A model generated the notes under the pieces. It did not search any database. It worked only from the letters and a program-made list of their open reading frames with translations, and was not told where the DNA came from. A stretch of DNA of 64,000 nt from Bacteroidales bacterium UBA6248 (lineage in GTDB: Bacteria; Bacteroidota; Bacteroidia; Bacteroidales; Lentimicrobiaceae): NCBI GenBank assembly GCA_002441345.1, contig DJVU01000082.1, forward strand, positions 1 to 64,000. The letters are read 5' to 3'. Positions 54,964 through 63,300 of this stretch are shown piece after piece; within the stretch, counting starts at the first letter, position 1; every line of letters begins with the position of its first letter. The translations under genes and the position numbers were made by a program.

Positions 54964-56268
54964 TTACTTTTGTCTGAAAAAGATTTCGAGCGGAACCCCG
55001 GTAAAGTCGAATTGCTCGCGCATACGGTTTTCCACAAACCGCTTGTACGGGTCGGTGATGTACTGGGGCATGTTGCAGAAAAATACAAACGCAGGATAAG
55101 CCAGCTTCAGTTGTGTTATATACTTAACTTTAACAAACTTGCCCTTTACGGCCGGAGGCGGATTTTCGGTAACTATCGGCAGCATAATGTCCATCAGCTT
55201 GCGCGTAGGAATGTTCTGGCTGCGCGATTTATGTACTTTATTGGCGGTCTCCAGCGTTTTGTGGATGCGCTGTTTGTTAATAACCGAAGTAAATACGATG
55301 GGAACATCGGTGAAAGGAGCGATCCGGCTCCGGATCAGCTGTTCGAAATCTTTGTGGGTGTTGGTTTCTTTTTCTACCAGATCCCATTTGTTAACCACTA
55401 TTACAACACCCTTGTGGTTTTTCTGAATCAGGCTGAAGATGTTGATATCCTGGCTTTCAATTCCCTGGGTTGCATCAAGCATCAGTACGCAGACATCACT
55501 GTTTTCGATGGCCCGTATAGCGCGCATCACCGAATAAAATTCGATATTTTCGGTTACCTTTCCTTTTTTGCGAACGCCGGCGGTATCCACCAGAAGAAAG
55601 TCGAATCCGAAGCTGTTGTACCGGGTATAGATGGAGTCGCGTGTGGTTCCGGCAATGGGAGTAACGATGTTGCGTTCATCGCCCAGCAAGGCATTTACCA
55701 TGGATGATTTACCTACGTTAGGCCGACCCACAAAGGCGATTTTCGGAAGATCCGGAATTTCTTCGGGTGTAGGATTGCTGAACTCTTTTACCACATCGTC
55801 GAGCAATTCTCCTGTTCCCGAGCCGTTAATAGCAGATATCTCATAGATTTTTTCAAATCCCAGAGAGTAGAATTCCAGAGCGTCTGCCGAGCGGTTGCTG
55901 TTATCGACCTTGTTGGCAATCAGAAACACTTTTTTGGGAGAGCGGCGGATCAGTTCGGCAACATCTTCATCCAGTGGAGACATTCCTTCTTTGGCATCAA
56001 CCATAAACAGGATTACATCGGCTTCTTCCATCGCAAGCTCTACCTGTTTACGGATGGCACCTTCAAAAACATCATCGCTACCGATAACTACTCCTCCCGT
56101 GTCAATGACAGAAAATTCTACACCGTTCCAGTCGGAAGTGCCGTAATGCCTGTCGCGTGTAACGCCGCTTGTGGGGTCTACAATTGCAGCCCTTTCTCCG
56201 GTAAGGCGGTTGAAGAAGGTTGATTTACCAACATTGGGTCGTCCAACGATCGCAATAATGTTTGACAT
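54964..56268 (-). CDS. der: Ribosome-associated GTPase Der (EngA)
   Basis: A 434-residue protein with two tandem GTPase domains, each starting with G-R-P-N-V-G-K-S, with D-T-G-G and D-T-A-G switch motifs and N-K-V-D and N-K-W-D base-recognition motifs, and a C-terminal KH-like domain. It is essential for 50S assembly in characterised bacteria. It is followed by the Hsp15 gene and preceded by tRNA-fMet with its terminator. Confidence 0.97.
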   Translation of the reverse strand: MSNIIAIVGRPNVGKSTFFNRLTGERAAIVDPTSGVTRDRHYGTSDWNGVEFSVIDTGGVVIGSDDVFEGAIRKQVELAMEEADVILFMVDAKEGMSPLDEDVAELIRRSPKKVFLIANKVDNSNRSADALEFYSLGFEKIYEISAINGSGTGELLDDVVKEFSNPTPEEIPDLPKIAFVGRPNVGKSSMVNALLGDERNIVTPIAGTTRDSIYTRYNSFGFDFLLVDTAGVRKKGKVTENIEFYSVMRAIRAIENSDVCVLMLDATQGIESQDINIFSLIQKNHKGVVIVVNKWDLVEKETNTHKDFEQLIRSRIAPFTDVPIVFTSVINKQRIHKTLETANKVHKSRSQNIPTRKLMDIMLPIVTENPPPAVKGKFVKVKYITQLKLAYPAFVFFCNMPQYITDPYKRFVENRMREQFDFTGVPLEIFFRQK

Positions 56269-56337
56269 AGCTGAGTGGGTTTTTATGATCTCCGGATTAG
56301 GTGTACGATTCCGGAAAAGGTCATTGTGTAAAACAAC

Positions 56338-56361
56338 AAAAGCCTTGATGACAAGGCTTTT
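56338..56361 (-). terminator. Terminator of tRNA-fMet transcript
   Basis: A 10-bp stem (AAAAGCCTTG / CAAGGCTTTT) with a 4-base loop, followed on the minus strand by TGTTGTTTT. It lies 10 bases after the tRNA and before der, making the tRNA a separate transcript. Confidence 0.82.
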
Positions 56362-56370
56362 AGTTGATTT

Positions 56371-56445
<75 letters not shown>

Positions 56446-56453
56446 CTATAATT

Positions 56454-56469
56454 CCGGTTTTAAAACCGG
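56454..56469. repeat. Perfect 16-bp palindrome in tRNA leader
   Basis: CCGGTTTTAAAACCGG is fully self-complementary. It lies 8 bases upstream of the tRNA 5' end and at the predicted transcription start (about 56468). It may be an operator, or a hairpin in the tRNA precursor. Confidence 0.5.
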
Positions 56470-56473
56470 ACTG

Positions 56474-56504
56474 CAAAGATATATTTTGTTTCTTTGCTGT
56501 GCAA
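56474..56504 (-). promoter_or_regulatory. Promoter of tRNA-fMet
   Basis: On the minus strand, TTTG (TTG at 56504-56502), 20 bases, then TATCTTTG (56481-56474), both exact Bacteroidota elements at the normal spacing. Transcription should begin near 56468. Confidence 0.62.
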
Positions 56505-56527
56505 ATTTATTCACAATTATTTTTCCG

Positions 56528-57406
56528 ATGGACCATAAGTCTGGTTTTGTCAATATTATCGGGCATCCCAATGTAGGGAAATCGACCCTGATGAATGCCC
56601 TGGTAGGGGAAAAGCTGTCTATTATCACGTCGAAAGCGCAGACAACACGCCACCGGATAATGGGAATTGTCAACGGCGATGACTTTCAGATCGTCTATTC
56701 CGACACGCCCGGAATGGTAAAACCGCATTATAAGCTTCACGAGTCGATGATGAAGTTTGTGGATGCGGCCATAGAGGATGCAGATGTTTTTCTGCTGGTG
56801 ACAGAAAAGGGCGATGCTCCGTTTGAAGATGCATTTTCAGCCCGCCTCAGCGAACTGAAACGGCCGGTAGTGGTCGTGCTCAACAAAATCGACCTCTGTA
56901 CACAGGAGGAAGCCGGACTTTTGCTGTCGGAGCTTGAAACAAAGTTTCCCGGTGCCGTAGTGATTCCGGTTTCAGCCCTGCACCGGTTTAATCTCGACCG
57001 GGTTTTTGATACCCTGATTGAAAAACTTCCGGTTTCACCAGCCTATTACCCCAAGGATGAACTTACCGACCGATCCCTGCGATTCTTTGTCTCCGAAATC
57101 ATACGGGAGAAAATCCTGCTCTACTATAAACAGGAAATCCCCTATTCCGTGGAAGTAGCCGTTGATGAATACAAGGAAAAGGAAAATATTACACATATCG
57201 CTGCTACTGTCTATGTCGCCCGGGAATCGCAAAAGGCCATTATTCTCGGTCATCATGGCAAATCAATTAAAGGACTGGGTATGGCAGCCCGGAAAGATAT
57301 TGAAGCATTTATCGAAACCAGAGTCTTTCTCGAACTCAGAGTAAAGGTGAGCAAAGACTGGCGCGACGATCCACAGCAACTCAAACGTTTCGGCTACGAT
57401 TTGTAA
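56528..57406 (+). CDS. era: GTPase Era
   Basis: A 292-residue protein starting at the ATG at 56528 (MDHKSGFVNIIGHPNVGKST). A longer in-frame upstream reading runs through the tRNA gene and was rejected. The GTPase domain has G-H-P-N-V-G-K-S-T, D-T-P-G and N-K-I-D motifs. The C-terminal KH domain has H-H-G-K-S-I-K-G-L-G and ends with W-R-D-D. Era binds 16S rRNA near its 3' end and checks 30S maturation. It is divergent to the tRNA; its promoter is probably the weak TATTTTTC element at 56518-56525. Confidence 0.96.
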   Translation: MDHKSGFVNIIGHPNVGKSTLMNALVGEKLSIITSKAQTTRHRIMGIVNGDDFQIVYSDTPGMVKPHYKLHESMMKFVDAAIEDADVFLLVTEKGDAPFEDAFSARLSELKRPVVVVLNKIDLCTQEEAGLLLSELETKFPGAVVIPVSALHRFNLDRVFDTLIEKLPVSPAYYPKDELTDRSLRFFVSEIIREKILLYYKQEIPYSVEVAVDEYKEKENITHIAATVYVARESQKAIILGHHGKSIKGLGMAARKDIEAFIETRVFLELRVKVSKDWRDDPQQLKRFGYDL

Positions 57407-57521
57407 AACAATCTGAACATTTGTTCATAATTAAGTGCCAGTTGCCGGAACAGCATTTTGAGAAGGCTGAATGTCAATATCATACCAATATAGATAAATA
57501 CATAAATAATTATATGCTCAG

Positions 57522-57552
57522 TTGGTTATTTCTGAGTGATTTTCTTACTTTA
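57522..57552 (+). promoter_or_regulatory. Weak candidate promoter of antiporter gene
   Basis: TTG at 57522-57524, 20 bases, then TACTTTAG at 57545-57552 (one mismatch to TAnnTTTG), 29 bases before the ATG at 57581, within an AT-rich stretch. Confidence 0.3.
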
Positions 57553-57580
57553 GCGCCCTCTTAACCTCAAAAAAAGTCTT

Positions 57581-58885
57581 ATGGAACATGGTTTGCATGA
57601 AAGCATCCCCTTGTATGCTTCTATTCCGTTTTTTGTGATGCTGATGATGATTGCCGTTGGCCCGCTGTTTTTTCACCACTGGTGGGAGAGCAACAAAAAC
57701 AAACTGATCGTATCCCTCGCTCTGGGAATTCCGACTGCTGTTTATCTGATCGCGACGGGTTTTTTTCACAATCTTGAACACCAGCTGGTTTTCGATTACC
57801 TGCCCTTTATCATTCTGCTGGGCGGTTTGTTTATCATTACCGGCGGGATTAATCTGAGTGGTGATATTGAGGCCAGGCCTTCCATCAACACCTTGTTTCT
57901 TGCAATCGGAGCCGTTCTTGCCTCTTTCATGGGAACCACCGGCGCCGCCATGCTTCTGATCCGTCCGGTTATCAATACCAATGCCGAACGCTGGTACAAG
58001 GTGCATACCATTCTGTTTTTTATTGCCATCGTCGCAAATGCCGGCGGACTGCTCACACCCCTGGGCGATCCTCCCCTGTTCCTGCTCTACCTGAGGGGCG
58101 CTCCATTCTCATGGTTCTTCCACCTGGTTCCGGAATGGTTGTTTACCAATGGATTGCTTCTGCTGATCTATTATTTCACCGATAAGTACTTCTACAAAAA
58201 AGAGTCTCCGGCAAGCATTGCCTTTGATAAAACCAACATCCAGCCCATTAAACTCAGAGGCCGCTTCAACTTTATTTTCCTGGCCGGTGTCGTGCTTTCG
58301 GTTGCTTTTCTCAACAAACAGTACATCCCTGCCATTGAGCACAATCACTATCTCGGATTTATCCGCGAAGCCACCATTCTGATAATGGCCGGATTGTCGC
58401 TGTATTTTACTTCTTCCAAACTGCGCCAGGCCAATAAGTTTACCTATGGCCCCATTATAGAGGTTGCCTATTTATTCCTCGGTATATTTATAACCATGGT
58501 ACCGGCCTTACTCTGGCTCGAAGCCAATGCCAAATCGCTTGGCGTTACCACCGTCGCACAGTTCTACTACGCTACAGGTGCACTCAGCTCGTTCCTCGAC
58601 AACGCACCTACCGCCGTTTCATTCTATAACCTCGCACTCGGACTTACCGATGCCAGTGCTTCCGGACTGGTTGCCGGCATTCCCGATTACCTGCTCAAAG
58701 CCATATCCGTTGGTGCGGTGTTCTTTGGCTCCATGACATACATCGGCAACGGTCCCAACTTTATGGTTAAGGCCATCGCCGAAGAGAATAAGATTGATAT
58801 GCCCGGTTTTTTCGGTTATATGATCAAATTCTCGCTGATTGTGCTGTTGCCCGTGTATATCCTCGCACAACTGCTCTTCCTGTAA
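57581..58885 (+). CDS. Sodium/proton antiporter, NhaD-type
   Basis: A 434-residue inner-membrane protein with about 11-12 hydrophobic segments. Conserved-looking loops G-A-V-L-A-S-F-M-G-T-T-G-A-A-M-L-L-I-R-P and N-A-G-G-L-L-T-P-L-G-D-P-P-L-F, followed later by S-S-F-L-D-N-A-P-T-A and G-N-G-P-N-F-M, match the ion transporter superfamily (NhaD, CitMHS-like). The two G-T-T-G-A / P-L-G-D-P-P segments are the repeated half-motifs of the fold. Ion specificity is not certain; sodium is most likely. A strong terminator follows. Confidence 0.85.
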   Translation: MEHGLHESIPLYASIPFFVMLMMIAVGPLFFHHWWESNKNKLIVSLALGIPTAVYLIATGFFHNLEHQLVFDYLPFIILLGGLFIITGGINLSGDIEARPSINTLFLAIGAVLASFMGTTGAAMLLIRPVINTNAERWYKVHTILFFIAIVANAGGLLTPLGDPPLFLLYLRGAPFSWFFHLVPEWLFTNGLLLLIYYFTDKYFYKKESPASIAFDKTNIQPIKLRGRFNFIFLAGVVLSVAFLNKQYIPAIEHNHYLGFIREATILIMAGLSLYFTSSKLRQANKFTYGPIIEVAYLFLGIFITMVPALLWLEANAKSLGVTTVAQFYYATGALSSFLDNAPTAVSFYNLALGLTDASASGLVAGIPDYLLKAISVGAVFFGSMTYIGNGPNFMVKAIAEENKIDMPGFFGYMIKFSLIVLLPVYILAQLLFL

Positions 58886-58906
58886 AAAGGCATACAGTTA
58901 AAAATT

Positions 58907-58926
58907 AAGGCTCTGTAAGGAGCCTT
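58907..58926 (+). terminator. Rho-independent terminator of antiporter gene
   Basis: A 7-bp stem (AAGGCTC / GAGCCTT) with a 6-base loop, followed by a T run (58925-58933), 21 bases past the stop codon. Confidence 0.9.
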
Positions 58927-59110
58927 TTTTTTTACTCTTTTACGGTACAGGTTTTCAGTTCGGTATCGGCAATCAGAAGTGTTGTTTCCTGCTCGCTTTG
59001 CACTGTCCGGTCACCAATAATGCCTGTCATCCCAAAGAAGCAGAGAATTCCGGGATATGCAAGCCGTAACGCTGTCCGTTATCCTGATTCATTCAGAATC
59101 CTGTCAAAAA

Positions 59111-59136
59111 AAAGAGGCTCCTGCCGGAACCTCTTT
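59111..59136 (-). terminator. Rho-independent terminator of PorP-like gene
   Basis: An 11-bp stem with one G:U pair (AAAGAGGTTCC / GGAGCCTCTTT as read on the minus strand), 4-base loop, then a T run (59106-59113), about 50 bases past the stop at 59188. It also ends the PKD-array transcript if the two genes are cotranscribed. Confidence 0.88.
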
Positions 59137-59187
59137 CTGCGAAAACCATTTATAGAATGAATGGTCGGGGGGATCGCTTTATCGTTA

Positions 59188-60300
59188 TCAGAACGGAGTG
59201 CACTCAAGTTCGGCACGCGAACGGAAATTCCTGTTCGAGAATCCGAATCCGCTGTTCTTCCTGAGGTTCTGGAAAATATTAAAATCATCCAGCTCCAGAA
59301 TTATGGAAACTTCATGCGAACAGCCAGTAACAGTTCTGATTTCTGTAAGTACAAAGTCATAGGTGTAATTGATCTTCATTCGGGTGGTTGATGAAAGTGC
59401 AGCATTAATGCCAAGAAGGAATATCAGATCGTTCGATTTGGTAAGTTCGGTGGTGCGGTTGCGAAACCAAACGCCGGTATAAATCGACGATTTCAGTATG
59501 TTTACCCCTACTGCATAGGTTTTAAAGTCGGCCTGCTGCTCATAAATAAAGCCCGGATTGAATTTAAACGACGCCTTGTTTGACTCCTGTCGCTGGAAAT
59601 ACAGTTTATCTCCGCCTCCGTCAATTTCCAGGATGAGGTCTCCGGTAATGGCCAGCTTGCGGGGCAGGGGTGAAGTGAGACCCAGAAACGACTCATTCGG
59701 CCTGAAAAGGTGATGAACCGCCAGGCCAAAGGTTCCCTGGATTGCACTGAAGGTGTTGCTGCTCTCGGTAAACCGGAAAACACCGCCGGTGGCAAAATCA
59801 GGATAGAACACACTTCCGTTATCCGGTGCCTGGAAACTGGATTCATAGATGTTACCATATACCGGATTCAGCTGATCGGTGAAGACAAGGTTGTCCCAGT
59901 TTAACCTCTTCTGAACAAATGAGGTCATAATTCCTACCTGCGTTACCATGTTCTCCTGTAACGGAACCCTTACCGAAGTAGAAAGTCCGACCGTGGATGT
60001 TTTCATATACCCTGAACCGGCATTGTCGCTCATCACTATGAGTCCCAGGCCTCCCGACCCCGGGATGTTACGCTCGGCAATGTCCATGCTGAAGGTATAC
60101 GTTCGCAGATCGCCGGGCAGTTGAGGCCACTGTTCGCGAATGTTGAACCTCGCCCGCATGCCGGGGCTGAGACCAACGGCTGCCGGATTGTAGTATACGG
60201 GATTGTTGTAGAATTGTGAAAAGTGCGGATCCTGTGCTAACGAGGTTGATGCAACCATCAGCGATAAAATAATCAGGAGATATACGTTTGTCTTTTTCAT
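59188..60300 (-). CDS. PorP/SprF-family outer-membrane protein
   Basis: A 370-residue protein with signal peptide (1-22) and the family start Q-D-P-H-F-S-Q-F-Y-N-N-P-x-Y-x-N-P-A, followed by an alternating beta-barrel pattern. In the T9SS, PorP is a core partner, and SprF-like paralogues are needed to secrete or attach particular type B cargo such as SprB. It lies 39 bases after the giant PKD-array gene, so it is probably the dedicated partner of that protein. The family has no catalytic motif. Confidence 0.93.
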   Translation of the reverse strand: MKKTNVYLLIILSLMVASTSLAQDPHFSQFYNNPVYYNPAAVGLSPGMRARFNIREQWPQLPGDLRTYTFSMDIAERNIPGSGGLGLIVMSDNAGSGYMKTSTVGLSTSVRVPLQENMVTQVGIMTSFVQKRLNWDNLVFTDQLNPVYGNIYESSFQAPDNGSVFYPDFATGGVFRFTESSNTFSAIQGTFGLAVHHLFRPNESFLGLTSPLPRKLAITGDLILEIDGGGDKLYFQRQESNKASFKFNPGFIYEQQADFKTYAVGVNILKSSIYTGVWFRNRTTELTKSNDLIFLLGINAALSSTTRMKINYTYDFVLTEIRTVTGCSHEVSIILELDDFNIFQNLRKNSGFGFSNRNFRSRAELECTPF

Positions 60301-60339
60301 GACTGTAGATTTTCTTTTGTCGGTTGATCTGAGTTCCGT

Positions 60340-63300
60340 TTACCGGATAAGCGTTACAGTGCCGAATGTCTTTTCGGGGATATTGGTTCGCTTACCCACA
60401 TCGCTTCCTCTCCATATTGTTCCATCCCTGAAGATTGCCGATGCTTTCCACATATAGGTATCCTGTGGCAGCAGGTTCCCGTTGAATACTCCGTTCCAGC
60501 CCTCGGCCGGAGAACCGTTGGCATCCAGTTCACTGGAAGTCCATAACAGATTACCCCAGGTGTCGTAAACCTCAATAGTATAACTCCTCAGATTGATGCC
60601 GACCGGTTTGAAATATCTGACGGCAGCATTCGGATTGTTGGGCGAGAAGGCATTTGGAACCCATAATCCCTTGAGCATTAGCTGATAATCCATCGTAAGT
60701 GTGTCGGGACATCCAAACTCATTGAACGAAACCAGACTGATCTCATACGTGCCGTCCCCTGGGAAGGTTACAACCGGATCAATATCAAAGGACTGAATGC
60801 CGGTGGTGAAATTCCATTCATAGGCATTGGCACCGATCGATCCGTTGGTAAACAGAACCCGGCCCTGGGTGCTTTCATAATTTTCCGTGATCGAAAATGC
60901 ACTCACTGGTTTGGGATTCACCGTTATCTGCCTGGTGATGGTGTCGCGGCAGGCATTGGTGTCAACCACGATCAGACTAACATTATAATTCCCGGTTTTG
61001 GTGAAGACAAAGTGCGGATCCTGAACGCCTGCCAATCCTAAAGTTGATACCGAGTCGCTGAATTTCCACCACCATTGATCTATCGGTGCATCCGAGTTTT
61101 CAGTCAGATCGGTAAATACCGTGTGGTTATCCTGACAGGCCAGGCTGGCGCTGAAATTTGCTACCGGCAGACGGTGGATGTTTATCTGTTCGCTCACCGT
61201 GTCGTAACACCCGAATTCGTTGGTTACGGTCAGGGTTACGGTATATTGTCCGGCGCGATCGTAGCGGTATGCCGTATGACGGGATGAAGTGGTGTCGGAT
61301 ACCGTGCGGGGATCTCCAAAGTCCCAGAACCAGGATGTAATCCGTGAACCGTTCCAGAGTGACTGATCGGTAAATACGGTGTTTGCATTTAAACACCCGT
61401 TCGGAGCATCAAATTTTGCAACAGGCGAAGGCAACACGGCAATCAGGCCCGTAAGTGTGTCGCTTACCGATTTTCCTGAAATGGTGGTTGAAACAATCAG
61501 ACTAACCTGATAATTTCCGCTTTCTGCATATACGTGTGCGATCTGCGGCCTGTACGAATTGTATACCAGCGTTTCTCCATCGCCGAACCTCCATTCCCAC
61601 TGTGAAATCGGATTATTGCATACCGAGAGGTCCTCAAATACAACAGAATGACGTTCGCAAATGGTTGTATCGGGTTGTGCAAACGATGCTGTTATGCATG
61701 GCATACGGTAAACTTCCTGCATTAGCATGTTGCTGCATCCGCTTTCGGTTATGGTGGTCAGAGTCACGCTGTACATTCCGGCTGCAGCATACAGGTGTTC
61801 CGTGCTTGCAGGAGCTGATGTCAGGGTGTCGGATGTGCCATCCCCGAAGTTCCATATCCACGATACGATTGTTCCTCCGTTGCTCGACGACTCATCCGTG
61901 AAATAGACGGTGCTGTCGCAATTTCCAACCGAATAGCTGAACTTCGGTTCAGGTAAAGGAAGAATGTCGATTCGCTTGTAAACCGTCGTCTGGCAGTTGT
62001 TAATGTCGGTAGCCATCAGCGATACCAGATAAGATCCGGTATTCTGAAAGTAATGAACGGGATTCTTCAGAGTTGAGGTGTTGTGAATTCCGGAGGATAC
62101 ATCGTTGAAATTCCACTGGAATGCTACCAGTGAGTCTCCTGCAGGAGAAATCAGCTGCGGATCGAAGTATATGCTGTCGCCGTGACAGGCTGCCGAATGC
62201 ATTATCTCAACTTCAAGACCTGCTGGTATGCAAACCTCTTGTACGATGGTGTCGACACATCCCCTTAAGTCGGTTACTATCAGCCTTACATTGTAGCAGC
62301 TGTCGGTATGGTAGAAGATGTGACTTGGATTCTGAAGCGTGGAGGTGTAACCGGGAGAGAATTCCCACTGCCATTGTACAATGGCTCCCATATAGCTGGA
62401 GGATTCATCGCGGAAGGAGACGTTGCCGTTGGCGCATGCATCGGTGTAGAAACTGTAACCGGCTTGCGGTGCAGGGAATACCTGAACAGGGATGGTTACG
62501 GTGTTTTCGCAACCGTTGACGGTGGTCACGGTGAGGCTTACATTGTAAAGTCCCTGAGCCGTGAAGGCATATTCCGGATGCTGTTCCGTGGAAACGTCCG
62601 TGCCGGTAGCCGCATTGGGATCGTTAAATTCCCACAACCATCCGGTAATCTGTTCGCCTGTTGAAGTGTAGGAGTGATCCGTAAAGGATGTTGCATTTCC
62701 AAAACAAGCACTTGTATAGGAGAAAACAGCCACCGGTAGTGCACTTACGCTGATGCTTCTGCTCACGCTGTTCGAACAGCCCGTGAGATCGGTTACCGTC
62801 AGGCTTACCTGGTAGGTTCCGGGTGCGTTGTAAGTGTGCAGAGGATTTTGCTGTGATGACACACCGCTTCCGTCACCGAAATTCCAGACATACGAAGCTA
62901 TCTCATTCAGGTTCATTACCGTGGTGTCGGGGCTGAATGCCATAGCCGTACCGGCACAGGCGGGACTGTTGACGAATCCAACGGCCGGTAAGGGTACCAC
63001 ACTGATGTCGTACGTGATGGTGCTGCTGCAACCGTTGGCATTCGATGATGTCAGGGTTACGGTGTAGGTTCCTGCATAGTTATAGATGTGTGAAGGATTT
63101 TGCAGACCCGAGGTATTGGCTGTTCCCGATGCAGGATCGCCGAAATTCCAGTTCCACTGTATCACGGGAGCCCCGCCGTTGGCGTTTGTCATATCGGTGA
63201 AGGCTACGGCTGTCCCAAGGCAACCCTGGTCAAATGTAAAGTCGGCCAGTGGCCCGGGAGTTACGGTTATGGTCATGGAAGCCGAAGCATCACAGCCATT

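Larger units (their letters stand above)
58886..59187. other. 302-bp intergenic region between convergent genes
   Basis: Contains two terminators (58907-58933 and 59106-59136) that end the converging antiporter and PorP-like genes. In between is a short reading frame on the minus strand (about 32 codons from an ATG near 59031) that could be a gene remnant or chance. No RNA gene was seen. Confidence 0.45.
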
